Assembly: GCA_023101885.1 (NCBI GenBank)
Contig: JALPQD010000246.1
Coordinates: 2,828,972-2,892,971 of the forward strand
Length of the DNA: 64,000 nt
Direction of reading: 5' to 3'
Source of the DNA: Typhlomys cinereus
Taxonomy: Eukaryota > Chordata > Mammalia > Rodentia > Platacanthomyidae
Shown: piece by piece, positions 1 to 12,309 of the stretch
Layout of the letters: every line of letters starts with the position of its first letter
How positions within the stretch are numbered: the first letter of the stretch is position 1
Program-made: the position numbers and the translations under genes
The notes under the pieces: model-generated
Database searches by the model: none
The model's input: only the letters and a program-made list of their open reading frames with translations
What the model was told of the DNA's origin: nothing

Positions 1-711
1 TACCACATTGTTTGCTTTAATTGGAGAGACCATATATAAAGCAAATTTTATTGTTTTATTACTGATTTATAGTGAGTATCCACTACAACTTTCTCCTTTT
101 TTTAATGACAATTCTTAAACATTTGGTTTTCCACTTAATCTTTATTTTTAACTTTTCCACCTCCAGAAATGGTCGATTGATATTTTCCAATGGATTGCTT
201 TAAATTTACAAATTCACTTAAGGAAACTGACAGTATTTGTAAAGTTGAACTTTCATGTCCAGTAACGGGGTTGTGGTTGTGGGGGTGTGGGCAGGGGCAG
301 AGATGGATTCAAGCAAGTTCCTCTTTGTCTTTTGGGTATATTTAAACTTCTCTCACACAGTTTTACTTTGTATCATTAAGTTTATGTCAAATGCTGTCTT
401 TGGCAACTATTACAAGTGGGATTTCCCTTGCCATTCTGTTCTCTCTGTTTGCTATTTGTATATAAAAGGCTTTTGTTGCTCCTTCTGTACCCTTTCATTG
501 CTTGATTGAGGATGATGGTTCATTCTGCAGAGATTTCTTATGTCCTTTCATATCTAGTTCTTTCTTGCTTGTTCTCATACTTCTAACTGACATCTCCTGT
601 TAACTTCTTTAGCAAATGTTTCTATTTCAGTAGTGAATAGAAGCTACAAATTGCCTTCTTTGCTATCTTAGTGATCTCATGGTCTTTCCAATTGAAAAGA
701 TTGTGTATTTA
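1..711. other. AT-rich non-coding stretch, nothing recognised
   Basis: I see no gene, RNA or repeat that I can name here. Short open frames lack codon structure or protein similarity that I recognise. Confidence 0.5.
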
Positions 712-759
712 TATGTGTGTGTGTGTATTTAACTGTGTTTTATGTTTATGGCTCCGTGT

Positions 760-1045
760 ATGTCAGTGTGTGCATGTGTATATCATGACATGCATGTGGA
801 GACAGGAGACAACCTTTGGATGTTGCTCTTTGACTTTCATCTTGAGACAGCTGCTGATGTAAAAGCCAGACTGCCTAGCTCCAAAGCTTCTGGAAAATCA
901 CTGCTCTTATTATTTTCAGTAGATGTGCTGAGGTTCAGCTATTTGTGGCATGTGTCTGGAATTTATGTTGGCTCTAAGGATCTGAGCTCCACTCCTCAGG
1001 CCTTCCTGACACACTTTACCTGCTGAGCCATCTCCTCTGCTCTAG
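760..1045 (-). repeat. B3/B4-like rodent SINE, minus strand
   Basis: Read on the + strand, the block begins with a (TG)-rich stretch, then a 'gtggagacaggagacaacctt' type segment, and ends in 'ctgctgagccatctcctctg'. That ending is the reverse complement of the tRNA-like head shared by rodent B2/B3/B4 SINEs. It is heavily diverged. The order of tail and head places the element on the minus strand. Confidence 0.6.
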
Positions 1046-2564
1046 GCATATTCTTTAGATCTTTCTTGAAAAACAACACACACAACATTTAAGATATATA
1101 TATTATAATTTTCTTGCTGTTTTTTGTAATTATAGTTTCCTGAGTGCTATTTGGATTTTTTTCAAAATCTTGGATTCCTTTTTATGTTGATTTACACTGC
1201 ATTTACACATTTGTCTGTCTGTCTCATAAGTGTGTGTGTACGTGTGTGCGCACACATGTGTGTGCATGTTTGTGTGTCTGTGTGTATTATCACTGGAGTT
1301 CAATAGCACCTGCTAGTTTTATCATGGGATTTTTCATAATTCCAATGTAGGACTTCAACCAGTGAGACATGGCTTCAATGAAGTTCTGTCAGATAAGACA
1401 GATTCCCTTGGGAAAGATTGAAGCTACATGGGATTTCCCCATCACTGGAATTACTCCATCTTCAAATATGTTTTGTTTCATTCATCCTTTTTTCAGCTTT
1501 GTGGTAAAAGGCATCTGTTTTAAATACATTTTCTAGCTAAGGCTCAAGCTAGAAATCCTTTGGTTCAGCCTTCTCTATTCAAGCAGGCATTTGAAGTTGA
1601 ATGATAGGACAACACACCATATGTTTATGGACTTAGCTTTATTTAGGGATAACTGTACTTTAGATTATTCTCTGATTCATTCCTAAATTTGATCCAGTAG
1701 AAGTCATAGAAGTATCATATTGACCAGGGTCGACCTAAGCTCAGACAAAACTATAAAAACATTAATTTTATTCATGTTTTGGCTATCTTTTGTCCTCAAG
1801 ATAGTTTTGACAAAATATGTATTTGTTGAAGTTCTCTAGAGAAGCATTACTGATGACTGAATGTGTAGAAAATGTGATATTTCAGACATGTGACATCTAC
1901 CCTGGTAAAAGGTTCATCCTGGTAAAATCATCATTCTGTTGGTGAAGCAGTGTACCTACTGTCTTCATTTTTGTATGGTTTCTCTGACAGTAATGCCATC
2001 CATTGCTTTTTCATATGAAATACCAGTACCAGAGCTTTATACAAGGGAATCTTTGATATTCCTAAACGATTTCACACCCCAGCAGAATGGAAAATGATGC
2101 ATATTAGATGACTCTACAAATTATACAGATAAAGAGATACAATTATGGTAAGTATAAAGCTGTCCATTCTACTTGCTGGGCGTATATAAGTGAGATGTGA
2201 TGAGGGGTCAGTTGCTTGTGGGTAGCCATAAGATAGAATCATATAAAATAAAAGTAAATACGTGAAATTTTTCCTTGAATCCTCCAGACACATGGAATTT
2301 AGAGACAGGTGTTAATTTACATTAAATCAGAAGCATCATACTCACTTTCTGATGGTGCATTATTTGATAGATAGGCAAAGAGTTGTTCATTCAGTATCCA
2401 AAGCAATTGCCAATGCTGTTATGTCTGAAATGGAAGCAACCTCTCTGCTGTCTAAGTGGTGTGGTGATGAACACGGAAACTTTTATTCATGTCCTTTATC
2501 CTGAGGACGTTCATTGAAATTACTCAAAGGTCTGAGAGTTAGGGATGCTTGCTGATGAGCAGGG
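1046..2564. other. Non-coding stretch without recognised gene
   Basis: The only notable feature is a GT/CA-rich low-complexity patch near 1227-1286. No repeat family or gene is recognised in the rest. Confidence 0.45.
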
Positions 2565-2730
2565 TATTGAGGGAGAATACATTTTTACTTTGAGCAGAAC
2601 CGCTAATTAGCTTGGTTACCTTGAGCAAATACCAACCTCTCTGAGTGTCAGTTTTTTTCAACTTTTGAGATGAGACCCCAATTTGCATGATCCATTTCCT
2701 TCTAGCTACGCCTGCTAAATGATTCAAAGG
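2565..2730 (+). repeat. MIR SINE, diverged
   Basis: A 'ccttgagcaaat...aacctctctgagtgtcag' pattern matches the conserved core and 3' part of MIR, on the plus strand. It is old and diverged; the ends are approximate. Confidence 0.55.
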
Positions 2731-3671
2731 ACTACAGCTGGTTGAGAGGCATCACCCAATACAAAGCATATATTTTTGAGACTCTATCCTTGAGCAAGCC
2801 ATGCACCTGTGCTTACTTAATGATTTTTCCTGTTTTCACTCTTACTGTAATTCATCTGCTATCATCACAGCAATTAGGCACCTATATATGGAAAACCATT
2901 AGCTTAATTATGCTGATACTTAGAAGCAAAGTTTATTTTGAGAAAAATGCCCAAGGAATCAATATAATGAAATGTTATGTCATGATATAAAATTATTAGA
3001 CGTTATTCTATATAAGCACATACACAACCTACTTAGAGGAGTGTTCTTGGACTTCTGGTTATAGAGAAAATAAATGCATTTCTGTCAGGGCACATCTTCC
3101 TCAGAAAAGCAATTCATTGGCACTTTCATGCCTGTATGTGGTGGCTTGCACAGAATGCTAAGCCCCAAGATGCACAGTACACATTTGAGCAGATACATGC
3201 TGTTTTGAATGTCTAGCTCTCTTTTCTTGATTTTTTTCGAGGTGGGATAGATGACCACTTATGGATACTGGGGATAATGTTTCAATGTCTAGTGGAGCCC
3301 TGAATAAAGGACAGTTCTGACAGTGATGACCCTCATGACCTCAGACCATCTGTTCTAATGAGTCTTCCCTAGCAGCTGGGCTCTGGGCAGCTGTCTGCCT
3401 ATCCCCTGGGTGCTCAGAGACCATGCCCAGTTGACACCATCCTGCTGTTGAGCTTTTGGAGTTCTTGATAGCTCTAGCAATTCCACTGCACATTTATTCT
3501 GACCTCTCATCGAAATTCTAGAACAGATATGAGCCCAGACTTCTAACAAATTCTCAGGAAATCTGGATTTTTCTACAGGGATTCGGAATAGCTCCCGGGG
3601 AACTGAATTTTGTCAAGAAGCTAGATGGATTTCTTTAGTTCCAGGCACGTTCAACTGCATGAAATGTGTTT
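2731..3671. other. Non-coding stretch, nothing recognised
   Basis: I find no gene or nameable repeat. The short open frames on both strands look like chance. Confidence 0.45.
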
Positions 3672-3870
3672 TGGCTGATATTTATTAAGTGGTTATGTGT
3701 GTCAAGTGTTCAGCTGAGCGTTTCTACATGCATTTTTCAATGTAATTTTCACACAGGTACCTAAAAGAAAATGACTTTAGTGCTCATATTTAACAGAGAA
3801 ACTCAGGTTTAGAGAAGCCTTTATGTAATGGCACAACCATCTGTCTACCAAGGTAAGAATTCGTGGATAG
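3672..3870 (-). repeat. MIR SINE, minus strand
   Basis: The order 'tatttattaagtggttatgtg', then an 'acatgca...caatgtaattttcacac' block, then 'agagaaactcaggtttagaga' matches MIR in reverse complement. Divergence is high, as expected for a repeat predating placental radiation. Confidence 0.6.
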
Positions 3871-4502
3871 AACAAAGTATCAAGCGTACTAAAGTTCAAC
3901 TTGACCAACTAATGAGTTTATTGGGGTGACTTACAGGAGTAGAGGTGAAGGTTACTTGTAGGAGCAGGTATGACCAAAAGGCAGCGACATCACCAGAAAA
4001 CCCGCCCTAGCCTGATAGCGCCAGAAAACCCACCCCAGCCTGATTGAGACCCCTGGAAGCAACAACCTAGGATCTGTCTACTACATAACTTGATCCAAAG
4101 AGAGTCTCCCCCAGACTTCTGGCCTGCTCAGCATTTCTTCTAGACTGCTTGTCTCAGGGAGAGTTTCTTCCCTTAGCAGTTGTTCACAGCTTTTCCTTAC
4201 CTGGGGAAGACCCCTTGCATACTGAACAGAATCTGGCTAATTTCAGGAACCTCCAGAGCCTGAAAAGCTATTTACCTGCTAATCCTTCTCTAGGGTGTGA
4301 TATTTCAAATTGTTATATAACATCCCCCTTAAATTAGATTGGGAGAAAAGTCAAAGAAGGTATTCAGCTAGGGTCAGAGAGAAATTTGCCATACAGTAAG
4401 TTTACACATTAAACAATGAATCATACAGAGTTACACAAAATATATATCCAGTACCTATCTGAGTTTCAATTTTCTTATTTATCAAAGGAATTATAGTACG
4501 TG

Positions 4503-4505
<3 letters not shown>

Positions 4506-4551
<46 letters not shown>
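4506..4551. repeat. (TG)n microsatellite
   Basis: About 23 uninterrupted TG units. The apparent open frames across it are artefacts of the repeat. Confidence 0.97.
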
Positions 4552-4555
<4 letters not shown>

Positions 4556-4614
4556 TCTGTGCATGTCAAAATATGCATGTGAACACGAGAGAACAATTAA
4601 TTTTGGAAATTTTT

Positions 4615-4773
4615 TTCTTTTTTAAAATTTCCGCTTATACAAACTTAACAGGTACACCGGTCCCCTCCTTCCCTCCACCTCCCACCCCCCTGCTCCCCCC
4701 TCCCCATCCTCCAGTGCCTCCCCCTCTCATCACCGGAGCATCCTTTAATGTGCACGCCAAACTCTCCTCTGGG
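4615..4773 (-). mobile_element. L1 3'-end stub (159 bp) with perfect 17-bp TSD
   Basis: Only the last part of an L1 3' UTR is present, on the minus strand: a short T/A-rich tail on the left, then the C-rich complement of the polypurine tract, ending near 'aactctcctctggg'. The same 3' end occurs at about 35110-35280 (plus) and 51375-51530 (minus). The exact duplication 'taattttggaaattttt' flanks it at 4598-4614 and 4774-4790. It is a severely 5'-truncated retrotransposition product. Confidence 0.85.
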
Positions 4774-4790
4774 TAATTTTGGAAATTTTT

Positions 4791-6298
4791 GAAGTTACAC
4801 TGGAGTCTTGAGTTTGAATAGCACTGGAAGGAGCAAGAACTCCTAGCAAGCTCTTCCTCAGTATTGAACATCCCACATTACTCTTCTATGAAGCTTTATC
4901 TCATGCTTGACACATAATCATTTTTCATTTTTCCATGATCCAGAGATTGTGATGTTTATTCTCATGTTGGGTCTCCTTACCAGACAGGATGACCTGAGGC
5001 TGGATGCAGATCAAGCACTTTACACTCACCTCCAACACAGGATATGCTACATTGTACTTAGTTAGCAAATTAATAAATCCTCAGAGCAATAGTACTTCAT
5101 GAGGTTCTTCATGAGGTTCTTTGCAATATTTTAGACAACATAATTGCTGAGCACCAAATGTGAGAATTTCAGAAGTTAATTTCATTAAATTCTGTGCATT
5201 GCTAAACTTTATAAAATACCCAGCAAGAGATGCCCAAAGTTCTGATTGGAAGGAATGCATACAAAGTGTCTGTTATGGAGTCGACTTCATGTAATTGATT
5301 GACAGACAGCTCCCATATTGCTTTGCTCCGTTGGACCTGCCGAAGTAGAATGGGCTATCATCTACCTTTAAGTGTGTTCTCTTCACCCACTCTCAGCTAG
5401 CAGGATATTCACAGGTGTGAGATGTTATCATTGACAAGTTACAAATTGTCTTTGCAACAGGACCTTAGAAGCATTAGATGGTAGTGAACTCCAAATGATT
5501 CCATTGGAGGGAATATATCAGGGATTTTTATCTCTATGCATATTGCCTCTTGCTGTTGCTTTCACAGAGCTTAAATATAAAATGCACAGCAAAGATGACA
5601 GAGACCATTTGGTCTTGGAAGAAGGGGATACTATGACTACTTCCTTCTCTTACTTGGGCTTTATAACTGCAGGTAGCACATGAACACTTTTATCCCTTAC
5701 ATAATGCCCTTTAACACCAATAAAAACAACTCATTTGGTACAACTAGTATTGCTGTTTATATACAAACCAAGTGTTCTAGAAGGCATGATATGATAACTG
5801 ATTCCTACTACTTAGAAAAATAAATTCTTGTGCTGTGCTGAGATTTACTTTCAACAACATGAAAATGAGAAGAATTTTAATTGTTGTGCCTTAGTGATCA
5901 GTACAAAATGCCTTTGGGCGAGTTGCACACATATTTTTGTTCTTCAGTTTAGTCTTATGGTGATGGAGAAAATAGTCATTTTTCCTCTGAAGAAGCTTAC
6001 CAAATTTTTTGATGAGTGTCACACTGTTCTTCCACTGAAAGCAAAGCATTAACAAATTCTTGCATAGTAAGTAAAAACACTAAACTGAGACTCATAAATG
6101 GAGAAAAGTAACTTAATCTGTTAAAATGTTTGATCGATAAATAATACTTGTACTGTGTGACTAACTCAACCTCAATAGGGTTACCATCACAGAGCACACC
6201 AAAAAAATCAAAGAAGTTGGAGCTTTGTTGAAAATCAAACTTACTCAGTTGATTGACATCAACAATCCCAGTGTGCAAATCTCCAACACAGACTGCTT
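4791..6298. other. Unique non-coding stretch
   Basis: No gene or named repeat is recognised. A small direct duplication ('ttcatgaggttc' twice) lies at about 5097-5120. Open frames of 60-80 codons here show no protein family that I know. Confidence 0.45.
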
Positions 6299-6332
6299 TC
6301 TCTCTCTCTCTTTCTCTCTCTCTCTCCCTCCT
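6299..6332. repeat. (CT)n low-complexity tract
   Basis: Nearly uninterrupted CT dinucleotides ending in 'ccctcctcccctctg'. Confidence 0.9.
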
Positions 6333-6394
6333 CCCCTCTGTGGTTTTATGTTCATTTTTATATTTAAAAGCATAAATGTTTTTGATTGTCACAG

Positions 6395-7484
6395 CACAGT
6401 TTTACATATATGTGCAAGGTACAATTTCATGGTGTGAGTCATATACACAGAAGGCCATTAACACATCATCACCTTCCATGTTTTTCAATTGTCATGAATA
6501 CACTCTGATTCATTTCTTATATGTGAAGATGTTGAATGCATTGTCATCTATATAGACTGTTCCATACCACAGAATACCAGAACTTATTTCTTTATCAAAC
6601 AATAACTGTATACATATTCATTTACCTCTTCTGTCTTTCTTCCTTTTCAGAGCTCTGATTCTTGTTCAGCTTTCAACTTCTTCAAGAGCAACTGTGCATT
6701 TCAGTGAGATGATGAAGCATCTGTCTTTCTGCATCTGTCTTTTTCACGTAACATCCTGTCATTCTGGCCTAGTCATGCTGCAATGGCAAGAGAGCATTGC
6801 ATTGCATATTTTTTTCTTTATTAATGCATCTGTAGATGGACACTCATTTTGATTTTACATTTGGGCTCTTATGAATACTGCTATATATGAATACTATTAT
6901 AAAATAGGAGTAGGTGTCCTTTTGGCATGCTGATTTCATTTTCTTTGGGTATATTATATGCCCAGTAAGGAGATTGATGGATCACACTGTGACATTTTTA
7001 AGCATTTCTGAAAAAGTCTTTATGTTCATCTACAGAATGACTGAATTGATTTATGCTTCTACCAACGGTACTTCACAATTCCTGTACTCCACATCCTCTG
7101 CAGAGTTTGTTAGTCTTTGTATTCTTAAAAGTAGCCATTACAACTGGAGTAAAGAAATACCTCATTGATTTGCTTTTTATTAGCAACTAGTGATATTGGG
7201 CATTTTCATAACTCTATTGATCATTTGTAAGTCTTGTTTTGAGAAAAGAGTATTCAGGTACTTAGTCCATTTTAAATCTTTTTCAGTTGAAATAGAGTCC
7301 TCGTATTTTCTAGATAGTGCCCCTTGTCAGATGATAGTTTTCAAATATATTTTAGCTCTTTTGTATGTGATCTCTTTATTCCACTGACTATTTGCTTATT
7401 ATGTAGAAACCTCTTACATTGTTGTGGTACTCTATGCTAATTTTTATTTGTGTTGCCTGTGTACTTTGGATACAAAGAACAAAC
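6395..7484 (-). mobile_element. Ancient L1 (L1M-like), 3' UTR and ORF2 3' part, minus strand
   Basis: Reading along the + strand gives the reverse complement of an old L1 3' UTR ('acatatatgtgcaaggtacaa', then 'catcatcacctt') followed by the reverse complement of the ORF2 3' region ('tctaccaacggtacttcacaa', 'tgggcattttcataact'). Reading frames are destroyed. It is interrupted at about 7485-7905 by an LTR-like repeat and resumes after it. Confidence 0.75.
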
Positions 7485-7905
7485 TATGAATCTATACTAT
7501 TATTGTGGCAACTAACAAAAGATATCGACTTGACAATTAAGCCCTGAACCTTTAGGAGTGTCCATGGATTATTTAGTTTAGCCTTTGAAGAATCCTTAGG
7601 AGATTATCTTATTCATGTGGGAAAGCCTGGCCCATTTGGGTGGGGAAATTCTATGGTCGAATTAATAAATTGGAGAGAGAAGCAGCTAGAATTTGGCAGA
7701 ATTGGAAAGTTGAAAACATGTCCCTCTCTCAGCATTTCCTGTGGGTATAGTGTGGCCATTTCTTTCAGTTCTTATACTTTTATGAATGCTTCTGCCATCA
7801 TAATGGACTGTAATCCAGAAAAACATAGTTGGAATAATAAGCTCTATTTTTATTAAATTGTTTAGGTCATATATTCACATCAGCAATGAGAAAGAGGAAA
7901 CTCAG
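7485..7905 (+). mobile_element. MaLR-type LTR nested in the old L1
   Basis: About 420 bp with a 'gacttgaca' motif near the 5' side, 'aagcctggcccatttgggtgg' in the middle, an 'aataataagctc...tttattaaattg' signal region and an ending of the type 'cagcaatgagaaag...aactcagacag'. This organisation is shared with the copies at 15.9, 20.3 and 58.1 kb. L1 sequence flanks it on both sides, so it is the later insertion. The exact ends are uncertain. Confidence 0.55.
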
Positions 7906-8637
7906 ACAGTTACCCAGATCAATGTTTTGAAGCATTTCCTTTATCCTTTGTTTAATGGCTTCATTATTTCAGGTAAAATTATTTCTATACCTCATTGTTT
8001 AGTATTTTTGTCTTGGAGAAATATGGGTCTAATTTCATCCTTAATATGTGTGAATATCAAATTTTCCCAGAACAATTTGTTGAAAAGACTTTTTTCTCAC
8101 TATTTTTCCTTGTTTCTTTAAAAGATCATTTGGCTATCAAAGGAGGATAATTCCTAGGTCTCTCTTCAGTTCCACTGGCCTGTGCATCTACATTTATACT
8201 GGTAACTTGTATTGATTCCTATATCGTTGTAATACATCTTGATATCTTGCGATATTTCCAATTTTTTAAATTTTACTTAAATTTGCCTTGTTTATTTGTG
8301 TTTTAAGGATTTAATGCAAATTTTAAATTAATTTTTATTATTTCTGTGGTGAATGGCATTGATATTTTGATGAAGAAGTCACTGAATATGTGGTGCACTC
8401 TGATAAGTTTGGGAATTTTAACAATTTTAGACTTTCTAGTCCATGAACATGAATCTCTTTCCATCAATCTTTATGGTTTTCGTTTGGAAACTCTTTTTTT
8501 AGTTAAATTTATCACTAGGTATTTTATTTTATATATCTATTACAAATATGATTATTTTCATAATTGTTTCACATGCTTTAGCATACATATATTGTCTTTA
8601 ACATATATTTTGCTTTTGGACAAATGCACATACACAC

Positions 8638-8640
<3 letters not shown>
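7906..8640 (-). mobile_element. Continuation of ancient L1 ORF2, minus strand
   Basis: The block 'gggtctaatttcatcctt...caaattttcccagaacaatttgttgaaaagac' is the reverse complement of a well-known stretch of L1 ORF2, continuing the element interrupted at 7485. It decays into AT-rich sequence before the (TG)n tract at 8641. Confidence 0.7.

Positions 8641-8669
<29 letters not shown>
8641..8669. repeat. (TG)n microsatellite
   Basis: About 14 perfect TG units at the junction between minus-strand and plus-strand L1 segments. Confidence 0.95.
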
Positions 8670-8671
<2 letters not shown>

Positions 8672-8689
8672 CTGAATTTTGTCTAATTG

Positions 8690-9200
8690 AATCAATAGTA
8701 AAAGCAAAAGTCTTCAATCAAAGCATTTCCCAAGACACTGTTGACTTCAATGTTAATCTGAACCAAACTCTTAAAAGTCTAATACCAAATCTTGCAAAAC
8801 CATTCAAAATATTGAAGGAGGAACTCTTCTAAGACTTTTTTAAGTTAAGATTATTTCAGTAACAAAATCAAATAGAACACATCAACAAAATAATGCCATA
8901 GACCAATATGCCTGATATATATTAATGTAAAAATTCTCAGCAAGAGACTAACAAACCAAATGTAACATCATGTTAAAGAGTTTGCTTATTGTGATCTAAT
9001 AAGATCTTTTTCCTGGAATGTATGACTTTTTCCAGATATTTAAAATAATGCATTAATACAATCAAGCATAGGACCATAAAATCCTTTCAATAGAGTCAAT
9101 GAAACATTGAAAAATGTTTGCATCTCTTTATGATTAAAAATACATAAAAAGAATGGATCTTAGAATAATGAATGACATACATGACAAATACACAGTTAAA
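8690..9200 (+). mobile_element. Ancient L1 ORF2 fragment (upstream of the RT catalytic region), plus strand
   Basis: A degraded match to the ORF2 region that encodes the '...YRPISLMN...KILNKILA...HHDQVGF' stretch: 'atagaccaatatgcctgata', then 'aaaattctcagcaagagactaacaaa', then 'cctggaatg'. Frames are broken. It runs opposite to the L1 on its left and may be the inverted 5' part of that element. Confidence 0.6.
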
Positions 9201-9211
9201 ACCACACTAAA

Positions 9212-9539
9212 GGACTGGAGAGATGGCTCAGGGCTTAAGCCTCTACCTCACAAACTGAAGGACTTGAGTTCTTGGATCCCACGTAAAAATGCCAGGCAGA
9301 AATGATGGAGGCCTGCAGTTTTTGGCTCTGGAAGGCAGAGCCTGAGAAACTCCAGATCAAAGCAAAAAGGGTGCAGAATGATTCATAAAATTCACCCTTG
9401 ACCTTTACAGGCAAATACAGTGCTGTCTAGTACATATAGGCACACACACATGCATACATACTTACATAGATACACATACATACACGTTCACATATACATA
9501 CACACATGCACACACAAACACACACATACACACACACAT
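9212..9539 (+). mobile_element. B2-like tRNA-derived SINE with (CA)n tail
   Basis: It starts 'ggactggagagatggctcag', a tRNA-like head with A-box and 'gacttgagttc' B-box region. The body contains 'ctctggaaggcagagcctga' and 'aaagcaaaaagggtgcagaatgattc', followed by a long CA-rich tail. It belongs to an older subfamily of the SINE found repeatedly in this window and is inserted between L1 segments. Confidence 0.8.
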
Positions 9540-9540
9540 T

Positions 9541-9770
9541 CAGGGAACTATTGTGGAGCGTGATGACTATAGTCAGCAACAATGTATTGTATACTGGAAA
9601 ATTGCTGAGAAAGTAGGCTTCAAATCTTCTCACCACAAAAATGTGAAGTGACAGACATGTTAATTAGCTCTATTAGATTATTTTTAATATATTTTAAACC
9701 TATACATTTTAGTACTTTTAAATATATACAATTTTTATTTGTCAGTTATACCTTAATAAATTTAGGTAAT
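9541..9770 (+). mobile_element. Old L1 3' UTR end, plus strand
   Basis: The series 'gactatagtcagcaacaatgta', 'cttctcaccacaaaaatg', 'acatgttaattagctc' and 'tatatacaatttttatttgtcagtt' corresponds to the 3' UTR of ancient (L1MB-like) elements. Confidence 0.65.
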
Positions 9771-10375
9771 GAAGCAAGATAAAATTGCCACCAACTCATT
9801 AAGTAAAAATTATTACAAAATTATATGACACCAAGAGACTGATTTATTACTTAGAAAATGCAAATCAGGTGCTTGATTCATATGACATAAAAAGATGAAT
9901 TTTATATGAATTTATAAAAATCATAAGAGTTTAATAAAACATTCAGGCATAGCTGGTTTAGTATTGATTTGCTCAGCACAGCACTTCTGATCACGTTTGT
10001 GAGAGAAAGGAGGCAAGGGAAAAGCTACTTTGAATTTCTAATAACTGTCAAAAGATAAGGAGAAAAAGTAAAAGAGAAATGGCAAAGACATACAGTATCA
10101 AATGAATGTTGAAAACACAGTTTGCTCTGCTGTATAAAATTTCATTTAAATTTGATCACGTTCAATATGGATGAAAATCATGAGTGGTCCTGGAGGAAAC
10201 AAAACAAATTAATGATAAACATTCTATGTGAAAATAAGTCCTCTTATATCTCACTTGTCAAAAAAGAAACTAAAGGAAAACGAAAGTCTTGATTAAATGT
10301 TTTCCCACTGTGTATCAAAAGACTCTCAGAAAAATCCATATTTTTAGTGGAAACTCTGTCTGCTTAATCCTTCTT
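9771..10375. other. AT-rich stretch without recognised feature
   Basis: Nothing nameable. It may hold decayed L1 sequence. Confidence 0.4.
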
Positions 10376-10975
10376 TTATATCTATTTTATTTTATTCATT
10401 CTCTTTTATTTTGTTTTTATGTTGCATTCATGAATATAGTGAATTTATAATATTTTTACCCCTTAGTCCCAAATTCCATCCCCTTCCTTTTTCACTTATA
10501 ACCTTTCATCTCCCCTGCCAGATTCCCTCCTATTTTCACTTGTACAGCTCACTGTGTTTTATCTAGTCTGTCTTTGATAACATATTTCTGACATGATGGA
10601 TGCTTCAACAAGCATCCTGTATCAGTGGATATACCACTGAGGAAAGCATCCTCCTTTCTTCCCCATCAACAATAGTCCTCATCAATCCCTCAGTGAGATA
10701 TGGAGCTTCTTGAGATCTGTCTGACATGGTGAGATGCTGATGAGACAGTTTCTATGTAATTCTTGTGTAAGTAGACATATCTGCCATGAAATCCCACATG
10801 TCCAGGAGATAATATCTGTTCCACCACATTCACACTTCAGGCTCCTACAATCTTGCCAGTCCCCTCTTCTGCAACAGTCCTTGGGCTTTGCAACCCACAA
10901 TCACTTAATTTCTGCTTTTTGGCAAATCCTGATTTTTGGTAATAAATGTTATCTATTTTAAAGTCATCCTGAGAT
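10376..10975 (-). mobile_element. L1 3'-region fragment, minus strand
   Basis: A polypyrimidine-rich '...ccttagtcccaaattccatccccttcc' block, then sequence ending in 'ccagtcccctcttctgcaacag'. The same architecture recurs at 11.3-11.7 and 32.3-32.8 kb and is the complement of a rodent L1 3' UTR. Coding frames here are chance. Confidence 0.55.
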
Positions 10976-11324
10976 ATCTATATCTGTTTACTATAGCACT
11001 GTTGTACTATATTATACTATTACTTATGAATATGTGGTCTTAGTGATGATGTTGCATGAACAGTGCAGTGTGGAAAACACTTGTTATTTACATAGTCAAA
11101 AACCAGGATGCCCTGGCTGCTAACCATGAGACCTGTGGAGCGTTTGTCTGAACTCTAGAGCCTCTGTTTTCTTTGCTGTCAAGTTGGCCTAATTTGATAA
11201 TAATGAAGCTTGCCTCTTGGGGCTTTGAAGAGTAAACTAGTAATGTATTCAATAGTTCTTTGCTTTCCAAGAAGGGTTTGATCAGAAGTCTATTTAGAAA
11301 ATTGAAAGTATGAATTTAGAGAAT

Positions 11325-11720
11325 CCATGCTGCATCTTTTTACAATGTATTCATATTCTTTTAGGGATTCACATATGTATTTGTTTCATTTTAATCCCTT
11401 ATTCCCAATCCCTATCCTTTATTTATTTCCACTGAAAATTTTCTTCTTCCCCATATGTCTCCCTCCTGCTTTCATGTCCTTCTGTGTATGTAGCTCATTA
11501 ACATTAGTGACATGTGTCTGGGCATGTGTGAGGAGAAATCCAATATACTAGCCTGCACATCATTGACCAGGGACGTTCCCATTCTTTCCCACCAACCTTA
11601 ACCCTCTGTCGTGTCCGAGGCAGAAGCAAAGCCTCTTGAGACCTTTCTGCTTTCATGGTAATGTATATGCAACAGTTCTTAACCATAGCTGACACATCGG
11701 GTGCATAACGATGTAATCAC
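11325..11720 (-). mobile_element. L1 3'-region fragment, minus strand
   Basis: The sequence 'attcccaatccctatcct...gtgtatgtagctcattaacattagtgacatgtg' parallels the 10.4 and 32.4 kb copies. It also contains the complement of the L1 3' polypurine region. Confidence 0.55.
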
Positions 11721-12102
11721 TACAGTTGTTATTTGGGGCATCTGAAAATATGGTGCTTTGTTCAGCCACAAAGATCCTGCTCTTAAAGTTCGATAATAGG
11801 AAAATCCCCTAAGGGATATGTTTGGAAAGTTGCATACAAATTACATAAATGCTGCTTTTCTGATTTAGTAAATAAGGTATATTTAGCAACTAAAGACTTA
11901 AAGGGAATTTGTGAAAAGATAAACACTGATAATTTCTGAGATTAGTGAAGTGGTGAGTGAATGTTATTTACCTTATTGACAGAAAAGTTAAACAGTCATG
12001 TAGACCACTGGTTTAGGCATCCTAATCAAGTATGCTAATAGTTTTCATAAAAGCAGGAATAAAAGAGAACCTGCATGCATCAGGTTCAAAATCTATAGCT
12101 GA

Positions 12103-12297
12103 TTCCAAGGGATGGGAGGGAGGAAGGGGGAGGTACTGGGAAAAGGGGAGGGAGGGGATGAAGGAAGGGGAAAAAGGGGGGAGAGTGCAAGGGGGACTCG
12201 GGAAGGGTGGAGAGAGAGAGAGGACTGGGGTACTTATTGAGCTTGTATGATTGGGGAAAAATATAAAAATATATATTAGGTAATATTTGTAAAAACA
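12103..12297 (+). mobile_element. L1 3' end with polypurine tract
   Basis: A G/A-rich tract (12112-12225) leads to 'ggggtacttattgagcttgtatgattgg', which aligns with the terminal sequence of the L1 at 33.5-35.3 kb. An A/T-rich tail follows. A 9-bp direct repeat 'tatagctga' at 12094-12102 and 12298-12306 is a plausible target-site duplication. Confidence 0.7.
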
Positions 12298-12309
12298 TAT
12301 AGCTGACAC

